Below are positions 18,304 through 26,288 of a stretch of DNA of 64,000 nt, piece by piece. Both the position numbers and the translations under genes were made by a program. The notes beneath the pieces are model-generated. The model ran no database searches and was not told where the DNA came from. It saw only the letters and a program-made list of their open reading frames with translations. How positions within the stretch are numbered: position 1 is the first letter of the stretch; every line of letters starts with the position of its first letter. This DNA is from Paenibacillus sp. (lineage in GTDB: Bacteria > Bacteroidota > Bacteroidia > Bacteroidales > Muribaculaceae), in assembly GCA_023663345.1 (NCBI GenBank), contig JAMPHR010000003.1, forward strand, positions 70,686 to 134,685, read 5' to 3'.

Positions 18304-18678
18304 ATGGATGAATTCTCGTTTGAAAAACTTCAGGCGTATCAATATGCAAAAGTTTTGACTAAGGAAGTTTATAATTTTTGCAGAGATTTCCCTGAACATG
18401 AGCGATTTGCTTTGTGTAGCCAGATACGAAGAGCAATTGTTTCCGTACCATCTAATATTGCAGAAGGATGTGGTCGGAGATCTTTAAAAGAGAAAATTCA
18501 TTTTATTGAAATTGCGTTCGGGTCTCTCTATGAGACATATTGCCAATTGGAAATCGCTACTGATTTAGGGTACTCATCGATGGATAAATTGATATCTATA
18601 AAGCCGAAATTCCTTTCTTTATCAAGGATGCTTAATGCGTTGAGTAAAAGCTATGAAGAAAAACTAAATTTAAAATAA
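18304..18678 (+). CDS. four-helix-bundle protein (23S rRNA intervening-sequence / Avd-like family)
   Basis: 124-aa protein of the S23/four-helix-bundle family. Marks: the start FSFEKLQAYQYAKVLTKEVY, RRAIVSVPSNIAEGCGR (the most conserved stretch, near residues 47-63), and FGSLYETYCQLEIATDLGY. Relatives are encoded in 23S rRNA intervening sequences of spirochaetes and, as Avd, in diversity-generating retroelements, where they form a positively charged nucleic-acid-binding barrel. No reverse transcriptase or rRNA is near, so function is unknown. The gene is clearly AT-richer than its neighbours ybaK and aroC and sits between inverted arrays of 8-bp repeats, suggesting it arrived as a unit. Confidence 0.85.
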   Translation: MDEFSFEKLQAYQYAKVLTKEVYNFCRDFPEHERFALCSQIRRAIVSVPSNIAEGCGRRSLKEKIHFIEIAFGSLYETYCQLEIATDLGYSSMDKLISIKPKFLSLSRMLNALSKSYEEKLNLK

Positions 18679-18689
18679 ACCCTGCGGAG

Positions 18690-18721
18690 CCATAAACCTA
18701 TAAACCTTTAAACCTATAAAC
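18690..18721 (-). repeat. array of four 8-bp units, right arm (inverted)
   Basis: Read on the minus strand the array is GTTTATAG, GTTTAAAG, GTTTATAG, GTTTATGG. It forms an imperfect 32-bp inverted repeat with 18270-18301, enclosing the four-helix-bundle gene. It ends 12 nt before the aroC ATG. Confidence 0.85.
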
Positions 18722-18733
18722 TATATTTAGATA

Positions 18734-19807
18734 ATGAATAGAATAGGAATCGTATTTTCGTTTACAGGCTTCGGAGAAAGCCACGGAGCTGCCATAGGTG
18801 GAGTCATTGACGGAATGCCGGCCGGAGTGAGGATTGACCTCGATGCTGTTCAGCACGAACTCGACCGCCGCAAGCCGGGCCAGTCGGCTATAACCACAGC
18901 CCGCAAGGAGAGCGATACCGTCGAGGTGCTTTCCGGACTGATGGACGGCGTTACCACCGGTTGCCCCATCGGTTTTATCATACGCAACGAGAATCAGCAC
19001 TCGTCCGACTACGACCATTTGCGCGACACCTTCCGTCCGTCTCATGCCGATTATACCTACACTGCCAAATATGGTCTGCGCGACCATCGTGGCGGTGGCC
19101 GATCGAGTGCCCGCGAGACTGCAACCCGCGTAGTGGCCGGAGCCTTTGCCCGTCAGGCCCTCTCGCAAATGGGCATTTCCATTCAGGCTTACACCTCGCA
19201 GGTGGGAGCCATCCGCACCGCCGATGATTACCGTGAGCTCGACCTCTCTCTCATCGACAGCAACCCGGTGCGTTGCCCCGATCCGGCCAAGGCTTCCGAG
19301 ATGGAGGCGCTGATCCTCGATGTCAAGCGGGCCGGCGATACCATCGGTGGCGTTGTAACCTGTGTGGTCAAGGGTGCGCCCGTTGGGCTCGGCGAGCCGG
19401 TGTTCGGACGCCTTGGTGCTCGTCTTGCCGACGCCATGATGAGCATTAATGCCACCAAGGGATTTGAATACGGACAGGGATTCCGCGGGGTTGAGCTCCG
19501 TGGTAGCGAGTGCATCGACACTTTTGTAAACGACAATGGTCGCATCTCCACCCTCACCAACAATTCCGGTGGCATACAGGGTGGCATTTCCAATGGCCAG
19601 GACATATATTTCCGCGTGGCCTTCAAGCCCGTGGCCACCCTCATGCGCGATGTCGAGACTGTGGATTGCAACGGCAACCCGGTAGTGGTCAAAGGCAAGG
19701 GCCGTCACGATCCTTGCGTAGTGCCCCGCGCCGTCCCCATTGTCGAGGCCATGACTGCCATTGTGCTTCTCGACGCTGTGTTGCTCAACCGTGCCGCCCG
19801 CCTGTGA
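18734..19807 (+). CDS. aroC: chorismate synthase
   Basis: 357-aa enzyme for the last step of the shikimate pathway, converting EPSP to chorismate with reduced FMN. Signatures: [20 protein letters not shown] near the start, [40 protein letters not shown], and the late [18 protein letters not shown]. The length is normal and all signatures are intact. It follows the right repeat arm by 12 nt; TATATTTAG before the ATG is only a near-match to the -7 consensus. The next gene starts one base after the TGA. Confidence 0.97.
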   Translation: MNRIGIVFSFTGFGESHGAAIGGVIDGMPAGVRIDLDAVQHELDRRKPGQSAITTARKESDTVEVLSGLMDGVTTGCPIGFIIRNENQHSSDYDHLRDTFRPSHADYTYTAKYGLRDHRGGGRSSARETATRVVAGAFARQALSQMGISIQAYTSQVGAIRTADDYRELDLSLIDSNPVRCPDPAKASEMEALILDVKRAGDTIGGVVTCVVKGAPVGLGEPVFGRLGARLADAMMSINATKGFEYGQGFRGVELRGSECIDTFVNDNGRISTLTNNSGGIQGGISNGQDIYFRVAFKPVATLMRDVETVDCNGNPVVVKGKGRHDPCVVPRAVPIVEAMTAIVLLDAVLLNRAARL

Positions 19808-19808
19808 T

Positions 19809-20687
19809 ATGAAGCATTTCAGGGATTTCTCCGATTTTCTTGCCGATCATTTCCCCGGCAAGATGCAGAAACTGTCGGTCAATGCCGGCTTTTCGTGCCC
19901 CAACCGCGACGGCACCAAAGGCACCGGAGGATGCACCTATTGCAACAACCTCTCGTTCAGCCCCGGTTACTGCCGTCCGGTCCTGGGTGTGACTCAGCAG
20001 CTCGAGGAGGGCAAGCGGTTCTTTGCCCGCAAGTATCCCCACATGCGCTATCTGGCCTATTTCCAGTCATATACCTCTACTCACACGGCCGACATATCCC
20101 GACTCATGGACATGTACAGCGAGGCATGTGCCGTGGATGGAGTGGACGGTGTGATCATAGGCACGCGCCCCGACTGTATGCCCGACGCGCTCCTGGAGCA
20201 GCTGCGTGAACTTCCTTGGTCTATGATCGAGTATGGAGCCGAATCCTCCCACGATTCCACCCTTGCGCTCATCAACCGTTGCCACACATGGGCCGAGACC
20301 GCCGATGCCGTCAGGCGCACTCACGAAGCCGGACTTCCCTGCGGGCTCCATCTCATCAACGGCCTCCCGGGCGAGACTGAGGAAATGATGCTCGCCACCG
20401 TCAGGGCCGTCAACGATCTGCCCGTCGATGTGGTTAAGTTTCATCAGTTGCAGTTACTTCGTGGCACCCGCATGGCCGCCGATGTCGAGGCAGGTCTCTA
20501 CGATATACCCCGGTTCACCCCCGAGAGTTATGCCACCCTCTGTGCCCGCCTTGTCAGGGAACTGCGTCCCGGCATAGCCATTGAGCGGTTCGTCTCGCAG
20601 TCGCCTCCCGACCTCCTCATCTATCCCCGTTGGGGCCTGAAAAACTACCAGTTCACCAATCTTGTTATAAAAGCATTACACTCATAA
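19809..20687 (+). CDS. YhcC-like (TIGR01212) radical SAM protein
   Basis: 292-aa radical SAM protein. The N-terminus KHFRDFSDFLADHFPGKMQK and the spaced cluster motif CPNRDGTKGTGGCTYC (Cys-x11-Cys-x2-Cys) mark the TIGR01212/YhcC group, distinct from the usual CX3CX2C. VIGTRPDCMPDALLE, EYGAESSHD and GLHLINGLPGE follow. The role of the family is not firmly known; I recall proposals in RNA or sulfur modification. The start at 19809 is chosen because it lies 1 nt after the aroC stop, and the upstream ATG at 19761 would overlap aroC. Co-transcription with aroC and upp is likely. Confidence 0.85.
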   Translation: MKHFRDFSDFLADHFPGKMQKLSVNAGFSCPNRDGTKGTGGCTYCNNLSFSPGYCRPVLGVTQQLEEGKRFFARKYPHMRYLAYFQSYTSTHTADISRLMDMYSEACAVDGVDGVIIGTRPDCMPDALLEQLRELPWSMIEYGAESSHDSTLALINRCHTWAETADAVRRTHEAGLPCGLHLINGLPGETEEMMLATVRAVNDLPVDVVKFHQLQLLRGTRMAADVEAGLYDIPRFTPESYATLCARLVRELRPGIAIERFVSQSPPDLLIYPRWGLKNYQFTNLVIKALHS

Positions 20688-20717
20688 TCATTGCTCCTGA
20701 AAAACTATAATACCCAC

Positions 20718-21371
20718 ATGGAAATCATAAACTTTGCCGAGACCCCATCGCTCATCAGCCAGTACATGACCGAACTCCGCGACGTAAAAATTCAGAACGA
20801 TATGCTCCGTTTCCGTCGCAACCTCGCCCGCATCGGCGAGATCATGGCCTACGAGATCTCCAAGACCATGGCTTACACCAAGGAAAAGATCACCACTCCG
20901 CTTGCCGAGATGGAGAGCGATGTCCTCAGCGAACAAGTGGTGCTCGCCACCATCTTCCGTGCCGGAATCCCCTTCCATCAGGGTTTCCTCGATTATTTCG
21001 ACCACGCCCAGAACGCATTCGTATCGGCCTACCGCAAATATCGCGAGAAAGAAAACTTCGACGTGTTCATTGAATACATCGCCTCGCCCCGTCTCGACGG
21101 CAAGACCCTCATCATCGCCGACCCCATGCTCGCCACCGGCGCATCCATGGAATTGAGCTACCGGGCCCTCCTCACCAAAGGCAACCCCGCCCACATCCAT
21201 GTAGCATCCGTGATAGCCTCCCAGGCTGCCGTCGACTATGTCCGCGCCACCTTCCCCGCCCACAAGACCACCCTATGGGTCGGAGCCATCGACGCTGTGA
21301 TCAACTCCCACTCCTACATTGTCCCCGGTCTCGGCGACGCCGGCGACCTCGCCTACGGAGTCAAGGAATAA
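20718..21371 (+). CDS. upp: uracil phosphoribosyltransferase
   Basis: 217-aa pyrimidine-salvage enzyme making UMP from uracil and PRPP. The PRPP-binding loop is IIADPMLATGASMELSYRAL near residue 133; VLATIFRAGIPFHQGFLDYF and the late WVGAIDAVINSHSYIVPGLGDAGD are strong family marks. The ATG at 20718 (MEIINFAETPSL) is used; an upstream TTG at 20691 has no support. It follows the radical SAM gene by 30 nt. Downstream the sequence changes sharply to repeats and AT-rich DNA. Confidence 0.96.
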   Translation: MEIINFAETPSLISQYMTELRDVKIQNDMLRFRRNLARIGEIMAYEISKTMAYTKEKITTPLAEMESDVLSEQVVLATIFRAGIPFHQGFLDYFDHAQNAFVSAYRKYREKENFDVFIEYIASPRLDGKTLIIADPMLATGASMELSYRALLTKGNPAHIHVASVIASQAAVDYVRATFPAHKTTLWVGAIDAVINSHSYIVPGLGDAGDLAYGVKE

Positions 21372-21422
21372 CCCCCACCGTCCCTCAGCCCCCAAAGCCC
21401 TGAAAGGGCGATGCAATCGTAG

Positions 21423-21490
21423 CCCCATCACGAGCGCCAGATGCAAATTGCCCGCAGGGCAAAATTTGCATCAAGGCGCGCGGTATGGGG
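21423..21490. repeat. REP-like imperfect palindrome
   Basis: Nested inverted segments: CCCCAT (21423-21428) with ATGGGG (21485-21490), GCGCC (21434-21438) with GGCGC (21475-21479), and GATGCAAATTGCCC (21440-21453) with 21457-21472. The preceding text CCCTGAAAGGGCGATGCAA looks like an intergenic repeat. There is no T-run, so it is not a normal terminator; it marks the junction between upp and the AT-rich island. Confidence 0.65.
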
Positions 21491-21954
21491 GACAACGGAT
21501 TAATTCCCATATAGGGCATCGAAGATGTCCATTAAAACGATTCGTATTAGCCGGATTTATTGAGGCTTGGGGACGTGGCTATGAAAAGATAATGGCCGAG
21601 TTTGACAAAGCGAATCTTACCCGTCCGACATTCAAAGTAGAACAAGGAGGCATCGCCACCGACATTCCGCGTGAAATATTCATGTCTATAAGAGGTGGCG
21701 TGAAACCGATACGTATCAATCAAGACCGAACTAAAATCGAACTAAAATCGAACCAAAACCGAACCAAAACCGAACAGAAAAATCAAATTGTAGAAATGAT
21801 AAAGTCTAATCATCAGATTAGTAGGGTTGAATTGTCTGTTCAATTAGGATTACATGAGAGCAGTGTGCAACGGCGACTTGATGCTCTCGTAAAAGAAGGT
21901 CGATTGCGCCACATAGGTCCGACTAATGGTGGCTCATGGGAGGTGATTGAATAA
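21491..21954 (+). pseudogene. decayed C-terminal fragment of an AlbA_2/RecG-like ATP-binding wHTH protein
   Basis: The open frame encodes RFVLAGFIEAWGRGYEKI, then a linker and a C-terminal winged helix (QISRVELSVQLGLHESSVQR). This is the end of the widespread putative DNA-binding/ATP-binding family (AlbA_2 plus HATPase_c_4). Just upstream, in another frame, NGLIP and GIEDVH fit the segment that should precede it, separated by TAG and TAA stops. So the gene has lost its N-terminal domains and carries a frameshift and stops. The linker holds a repeated KIELKSNQNRTKTEQ-type tract from short direct DNA repeats. A shorter protein from ATG 21592 could still be made but seems unlikely to function. 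Confidence 0.7.
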
Positions 21955-22106
21955 ACATTACCACTACATTTAGAAATAACTCTTTCCATGTTTCGATTAT
22001 GCCCAGTCAATCCCAACCGGAAGATTATGTGTGGCAATTTCTGATGTCATGATGTAAAATCACAAAATAAAAAATCAATAATAGTCTGAAATCTAAATAT
22101 TATAGA

Positions 22107-22114
22107 TAACTTTG
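22107..22114 (+). promoter_or_regulatory. -7 promoter element of the radical-SAM island operon
   Basis: TAACTTTG fits TAnnTTTG exactly. A TCTG at 22085-22088 could be a weak -33 element with 18-nt spacing. Transcription would begin about 25 nt before the radical SAM ATG. Confidence 0.55.
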
Positions 22115-22143
22115 CGACAGGCTCTTGTTCCGATCCGACAGCA

Positions 22144-22767
22144 ATGCCTCCCGACCGAGCAAAAATAATTGGCATCTCCCGTCATCGCCTCTCCACCGAC
22201 GGCGATGGTGTAACCACGCTTGTCGCTTTCCACGGCTGTCCGCTCCGTTGCCGTTACTGCCTGAATCCGCAATCGCTCGGCGAGAGCGACCGTTTCAAGG
22301 AATACACTCCGCAGTCACTATATGATGAGGTCAGGATTGATGAACTTTATTTCCTCGCTACCAACGGCGGTGTGACTTTCGGCGGTGGAGAACCTGCATT
22401 ACGTCCTGATTTTATCCGCCGTTTCCGGGAACTGTGTGGCTCGTCATGGAGGCTGACATTAGAAACTTCGCTTAATGTGCCACATGAGAATATTGAGGCG
22501 TTGCTCCCGGTGGTAGATTCTTGGATTATCGACATAAAGGATATGGATGCGGATATTTACCGTCAATACACGGGTCAGGATAATTCGCGTGTGCTGTCCA
22601 ATCTACGCTTGATCGCCGAGGTAGGCCGTCAGAAATATTGCATAATACGGCTACCGCTTATCCCCGACTACAATACCGACACCGACCGTGAGGATAGCCG
22701 CAAGGCTCTATCCGCGCTCGGCTATACCAAATTCGATCTATTCACCTATCAAATCCGCAAACACTGA
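22144..22767 (+). CDS. radical SAM protein related to glycyl-radical-enzyme activases
   Basis: 207-aa radical SAM enzyme. The cluster motif CPLRCRYC has cysteines at residues 32, 36 and 39, preceded by GDGVTTLVAFHG; TFGGGEPAL near residue 80 is the SAM-binding GGEP motif, followed by WIIDIKDMDADIYRQYTG as in pyruvate formate-lyase activases. It lacks the ferredoxin-like insert of longer activases and no glycyl radical enzyme gene is nearby. Target unknown. It starts a co-directional set of four genes; the next ATG is 2 nt after its TGA. The island is AT-richer than the flanking core genes. Confidence 0.8.
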   Translation: MPPDRAKIIGISRHRLSTDGDGVTTLVAFHGCPLRCRYCLNPQSLGESDRFKEYTPQSLYDEVRIDELYFLATNGGVTFGGGEPALRPDFIRRFRELCGSSWRLTLETSLNVPHENIEALLPVVDSWIIDIKDMDADIYRQYTGQDNSRVLSNLRLIAEVGRQKYCIIRLPLIPDYNTDTDREDSRKALSALGYTKFDLFTYQIRKH

Positions 22768-22769
22768 CT

Positions 22770-23759
22770 ATGGCAGGCAAAAAGAAATATATTCTCGGAA
22801 TAATCATTTGTTCGGTGTTATTGTGTTTTTCAGTAATACTTATTCCCCTGACCTCAGGTAAAGACGGATTCGCGTCACGATTGATTTATGCGCTATTCAG
22901 TCTTTGGATGGCTTGGGGCATCTATCGTGGACTACGGCATCTTTTCTATAAACCGATACATTCTCTGAATCCTACTTTTCAAGGAGTGGAATATAATCCA
23001 GTTCAAATTCCATTGAGGAAAGTGGCATTGGACTTTTTCAATCCACTAAAAATGAAGTTCCGCACAATGGGAAGCATCTTTATTGTCGGCTCTTTGGGAA
23101 TATACACTTGTCTTGTCGGCCCAAAACTGAAAATTTATTTTTGGGCGTTTCTCATTCTGATGGTTATACTCAAAGGGTATCTGCTATTTCAGACGCTCAG
23201 ACTTGCCAAAGGTAAGAATGAACTCGGAAGAGTTATCAACGATTCATTAGAAGATTATACAGATGGCTATGAAGTTACGGAAGAAATAATAAATGCTGAT
23301 GATGCGACAAGCGATGCCATTATCACACCGGTAAGGGAGCGTGTAAATGTATGTGGCACAAACGATGACTATACGCAAAATTTGACAAATTTTTCGACAG
23401 AACAAAAACATATCCTTGCAATCAACCATTACATTTCAGCGGTATATGGAGGCTCGCATTATGAGTTTTTTACCTCTCATCAGGGGCGGGTTTGCATGGA
23501 TGCGATAGATGGTCTAACTGCAATAGGCGCAATCGAGTATGCCAATATCTTACGGAAGGCGGCTGAAAAATTCGATGGAATAAACCATCCTGTCTATGGC
23601 ACGGAAGACCGCAGAGACATTATTGATGCTTCTGATATTGACTTTGAAGAAGACGACAACGCGCTCTATGAACTGGATGAATACGGAGAGAAAATAGAGG
23701 CTTTAATGATGACATATATACGAAAACACCCATCCAAATTTATTTTCAAACAACCTTAA
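22770..23759 (+). CDS. membrane protein with C-terminal DUF4375 (DMP19-like) domain
   Basis: 329-aa protein of unknown function. The N-terminal half has about four hydrophobic segments: residues ~8-28 (ILGIIICSVLLCFSVILIPL), ~37-56, ~100-118 and ~122-140. The soluble C-terminal part (~205-325) has the DUF4375 pattern: ILAINHYISAVYGGSHYEFF, then GLTAIGAIEYANILRKAAEKF and an acidic segment. DUF4375 proteins are usually small soluble proteins of unknown role, so fusion to a membrane domain is notable. Spacing to the upstream radical SAM gene (2 nt) and the next gene (12 nt) suggests co-expression. Confidence 0.7.
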   Translation: MAGKKKYILGIIICSVLLCFSVILIPLTSGKDGFASRLIYALFSLWMAWGIYRGLRHLFYKPIHSLNPTFQGVEYNPVQIPLRKVALDFFNPLKMKFRTMGSIFIVGSLGIYTCLVGPKLKIYFWAFLILMVILKGYLLFQTLRLAKGKNELGRVINDSLEDYTDGYEVTEEIINADDATSDAIITPVRERVNVCGTNDDYTQNLTNFSTEQKHILAINHYISAVYGGSHYEFFTSHQGRVCMDAIDGLTAIGAIEYANILRKAAEKFDGINHPVYGTEDRRDIIDASDIDFEEDDNALYELDEYGEKIEALMMTYIRKHPSKFIFKQP

Positions 23760-23771
23760 ATTTCGCTGACT

Positions 23772-24659
23772 ATGGCACGAGGAAAGCAGACCTGCAAGAT
23801 ATTGAAAGAGATTCGTCGGCAGATAGCCGAGGCGAATGACATAGAGTTTGTAACGTCGGAGTGTCGCTACAAAGGTGACTGTCTCGGTACGTGCCCCAAA
23901 TGCGAGGCTGAGGTGCGATATCTGGAGCAACAGCTCCGCGCGCGTCAACTTATGGGTAAAGCCGTTGTGCTTGCCGGAATATCGGCCGGTATGATTGTAT
24001 TTTCAGGATGTGGTAATTCCTCAAGTCAGGCCGACAGTTATAGACTGCAAGGTGAGCCTATGGAGTCGCTTCAAGGAGCGATGATTCTTGACTGCGAGGA
24101 AGAGCAGGAAAGCGAAATTGAAGCGGTAGATTCAGTGTTTGATAGTAGTGGCGTTAAAGAAGGCGAAGCAATTAGTGTAGATGAAGCCACAATTTCATCT
24201 ATAAATCAAGAGCAAGAATCAACGGCCACTAAAACGGTAAAATGCCCTACATCTTTCACGAATGTAGAAGCTTCTGCTTCAACGGAAAAGACGGAAGAGC
24301 TGATATACGCTGTGGTCGGTGAAGTCGCAGAAACTCAACCCGAATTTCCGGGTGGAATAAATGCGATGTTTCAGTTTTTTGTCGAAAACCTGAAATATCC
24401 ACCAACTTGCGATGACGTTCAGGGCAAAGTGATAGTACGTTTTTTAGTTGATAAAACCGGAAAAATACGTAATACGGAAATTGCAAGAAGTAATCTGCCG
24501 GAGGAGTTTAATAAAGAAGTTCTCCGAGTTGTGCGACTTCTGCCTAAATTCAAGCCAGGAGAAAGAGATGGTGTGCCCGTTGATGTATGGCAGGCAGTTC
24601 CTATCAGTTTTCGTCTTATGGACTATCAAAAACTTATAGACAATCAAGAAACGGAATAA
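23772..24659 (+). CDS. TonB C-terminal-domain protein with N-terminal Cys-motif domain
   Basis: 295-aa protein in three parts. Residues 1-60 form a charged domain with a probable metal site, C31-x5-C37-x3-C41-x2-C44 (in CRYKGDCLGTCPKC), plus C8. Residues 61-80 (MGKAVVLAGISAGMIVFSGC) are hydrophobic and end in a lipobox, exactly like a lipoprotein signal starting at Met61. After an acidic Ser/Thr-rich linker, ~195-290 is a TonB C-terminal fold (PEFPGGINAMFQFFVENLKYP, GKVIVRFLVDKTGKI). If translated from 23772 the Cys domain is cytoplasmic and the TonB domain periplasmic. Similar Cys-motif N-termini occur in other Bacteroidales proteins (from memory). Function unknown. Confidence 0.72.
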   Translation: MARGKQTCKILKEIRRQIAEANDIEFVTSECRYKGDCLGTCPKCEAEVRYLEQQLRARQLMGKAVVLAGISAGMIVFSGCGNSSSQADSYRLQGEPMESLQGAMILDCEEEQESEIEAVDSVFDSSGVKEGEAISVDEATISSINQEQESTATKTVKCPTSFTNVEASASTEKTEELIYAVVGEVAETQPEFPGGINAMFQFFVENLKYPPTCDDVQGKVIVRFLVDKTGKIRNTEIARSNLPEEFNKEVLRVVRLLPKFKPGERDGVPVDVWQAVPISFRLMDYQKLIDNQETE

Positions 24660-24677
24660 GTTAAAAATCATACTGAA

Positions 24678-25172
24678 ATGATTGTGCCGATATACAAGCA
24701 GGATATTGTTGTTGACAAGAATATTCATGAGATTATGGATTTCATGGATAAGGCTACCTTTCGTCCTGCATCGGCTTTGATTACACAACGCAGTTTTGTA
24801 AACGGATTTGAGTTTAGAGGCTCGGTTTGGTCTGACGGTTTTTGTGTTATCCGTAATTCGGACTTTCAATCATCTCTTGCTCCTATGTCGAAAGCATCAA
24901 TAACCGCTATAGATGATAATAGTTGCGAGGCACATCTTGAAATTGGGCTAAACATCCTCATAGTCATCCTTATGAGTCTGTTTGCTATAGGGATATTGGC
25001 GATTGGAGCCACTGCCATTCATGAGATTATAACACACGGTATGGTTGGAGACACAGTGCTGATTCTGACGGTTTTCATCCTGTTTGCAAGTGTACTTTTC
25101 TTATTTCTTCGTTTTGGCTTCTATTCCAGATATAAGAAACTTAAAAGCCGAATGTTGAAAATATTATCTTAG
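24678..25172 (+). CDS. small membrane protein of unknown function
   Basis: 164-aa protein that I do not recognise. Residues 1-90 are soluble; two hydrophobic spans follow (~93-113, LNILIVILMSLFAIGILAIG, and ~124-146, VLILTVFILFASVLFLFLRF), with a basic tail RYKKLKSRMLK, suggesting both ends are cytoplasmic. It is the last of the four co-directional island genes, 18 nt after the TonB-domain gene, and is followed by the terminator at 25270. AT-rich like its neighbours. Confidence 0.65.
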   Translation: MIVPIYKQDIVVDKNIHEIMDFMDKATFRPASALITQRSFVNGFEFRGSVWSDGFCVIRNSDFQSSLAPMSKASITAIDDNSCEAHLEIGLNILIVILMSLFAIGILAIGATAIHEIITHGMVGDTVLILTVFILFASVLFLFLRFGFYSRYKKLKSRMLKILS

Positions 25173-25269
25173 ACACACTCTTAACCAACGAGAATTCTTT
25201 TATAGAACTCATGTTAAATTTCCTCCCCGTAACTTACAAACTTTCTGTAATTTATGCTTCGGGGTGGAA

Positions 25270-25303
25270 AATTTGAGCTACGAAACTATCCGTGGCTCGA
25301 ATT
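25270..25303 (+). terminator. terminator of the AT-rich island operon
   Basis: Stem 25270-25282 with 25291-25303 (13 bp, two G-U pairs), 8-nt loop, followed by a T-run to 25308. It closes the four-gene island before the aldolase operon promoter. Confidence 0.8.
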
Positions 25304-25310
25304 TTTTTGC

Positions 25311-25318
25311 TAAATTTG
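25311..25318 (+). promoter_or_regulatory. -7 promoter element of the four-carbon-acid operon
   Basis: TAAATTTG fits TAnnTTTG exactly and lies just past the preceding terminator. No TTTG is seen 20 nt upstream, where the terminator stem lies. It would give a leader of about 80 nt. Confidence 0.5.
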
Positions 25319-25403
25319 CTTGTTACTTGTGACAGTCCATGCCGGTAAGGCTCTGTGGACTGCCTGAAAATGAATTCCTAAATCTAAAACCTACAATAAC
25401 GTT

Positions 25404-26288
25404 ATGAAGAATTGCAAGTATCGTGGCGTGGTTGTGCCTATGGTCACACCCGTTACCGAGAAAGGTGAGTTGGACGTACCCGCAGTAGAAAGAATCATCG
25501 AGTTCTTTGCCCAGAACAATGTAGCGCCCCTCCTTATGGGAACCACCGGCGAAGGCAACAGCGTATCGGCTGCCGACGGCCTCCTCATGGTGGAAACCGC
25601 TGTGAAGACCGCTCACGGACGCATCCTTATCTATGCTGGACTGACCGGCAACTGTTTCTCAGAGCAACTCACCCAGGCTGAAGCCTACACCAAGGCAGGT
25701 GCCGACGTGATAGTGGCCACCCTCCCTTCCTATTACGCTCTCACCGAGGAGCAGATGTATGGCTACTACAAGAATTTGGCCGACGCCATCACCGGCCCCC
25801 TCATGCTCTACAATATCCTCGCCACAACCCACATGACCATTCCCGTTGACGTGGTGAAGCGTCTCGCCGACCATCCCAATATCGTGGGCCTCAAGGACTC
25901 CGAGCGTGACCTCGACCGTATGCAGCAGTGCATCGCCATCTCCAAGGACCGTGAGGATTTCGCATACTTCTGCGGTTGGGCAGCCCAGTCGGCCTACTCC
26001 CTCTCGATCGGTGGCGACGGCATCGTGCCCAGCACCGGCAACTATGTCCCCGAGATGTTCAACGACCTCTACAATGCCGCCGTTGCAGGTGACATGGATA
26101 CCGCCAACCGTCTCCAGGACGAGACCAACGAGATAGCCAAGATCTACCAGGCCGGCCGTACTCTCGGCCAGTCGCTCACTGCCTTGAAAGTGATGATGCA
26201 GACCAAGGGCCTGTGTGAGCCCTGGATGCTCATGCCCCTTACCCGCCTGTCGGCCGATGAAGAACAAGCCATAAAGGAGAAATTATGA
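25404..26288 (+). CDS. DHDPS/N-acetylneuraminate-lyase-family aldolase
   Basis: 294-aa (beta/alpha)8 class I aldolase. Family marks: VVVPMVTPVTEKGELD, LLMGTTGEGNSVS near residue 45, the catalytic Tyr in MLYNILATTHMTIP, and the Schiff-base Lys in VGLKDSERDLDR near residue 170. Members condense or split pyruvate and an aldehyde. YNILATTH replaces the YNVPGRT of lysine-pathway DapA, so this is more likely a catabolic aldolase than DapA. It heads a five-gene operon with an Na+ symporter (4-bp ATGA overlap), Fe-alcohol dehydrogenase, PdxA and a DUF1537 kinase, pointing to breakdown of an imported sugar acid. The substrate is not known. Confidence 0.87.
   Translation: MKNCKYRGVVVPMVTPVTEKGELDVPAVERIIEFFAQNNVAPLLMGTTGEGNSVSAADGLLMVETAVKTAHGRILIYAGLTGNCFSEQLTQAEAYTKAGADVIVATLPSYYALTEEQMYGYYKNLADAITGPLMLYNILATTHMTIPVDVVKRLADHPNIVGLKDSERDLDRMQQCIAISKDREDFAYFCGWAAQSAYSLSIGGDGIVPSTGNYVPEMFNDLYNAAVAGDMDTANRLQDETNEIAKIYQAGRTLGQSLTALKVMMQTKGLCEPWMLMPLTRLSADEEQAIKEKL

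Noticed and set aside
18304-18678. diversity-generating retroelement accessory protein Avd
   Set aside because: No reverse transcriptase, template repeat or variable target gene lies nearby; only the fold family is shared.
25404-26288. biosynthetic DapA (4-hydroxy-tetrahydrodipicolinate synthase)
   Set aside because: The YNVPGRT motif is replaced by YNILATTH and the operon is catabolic, so I kept a family-level name.
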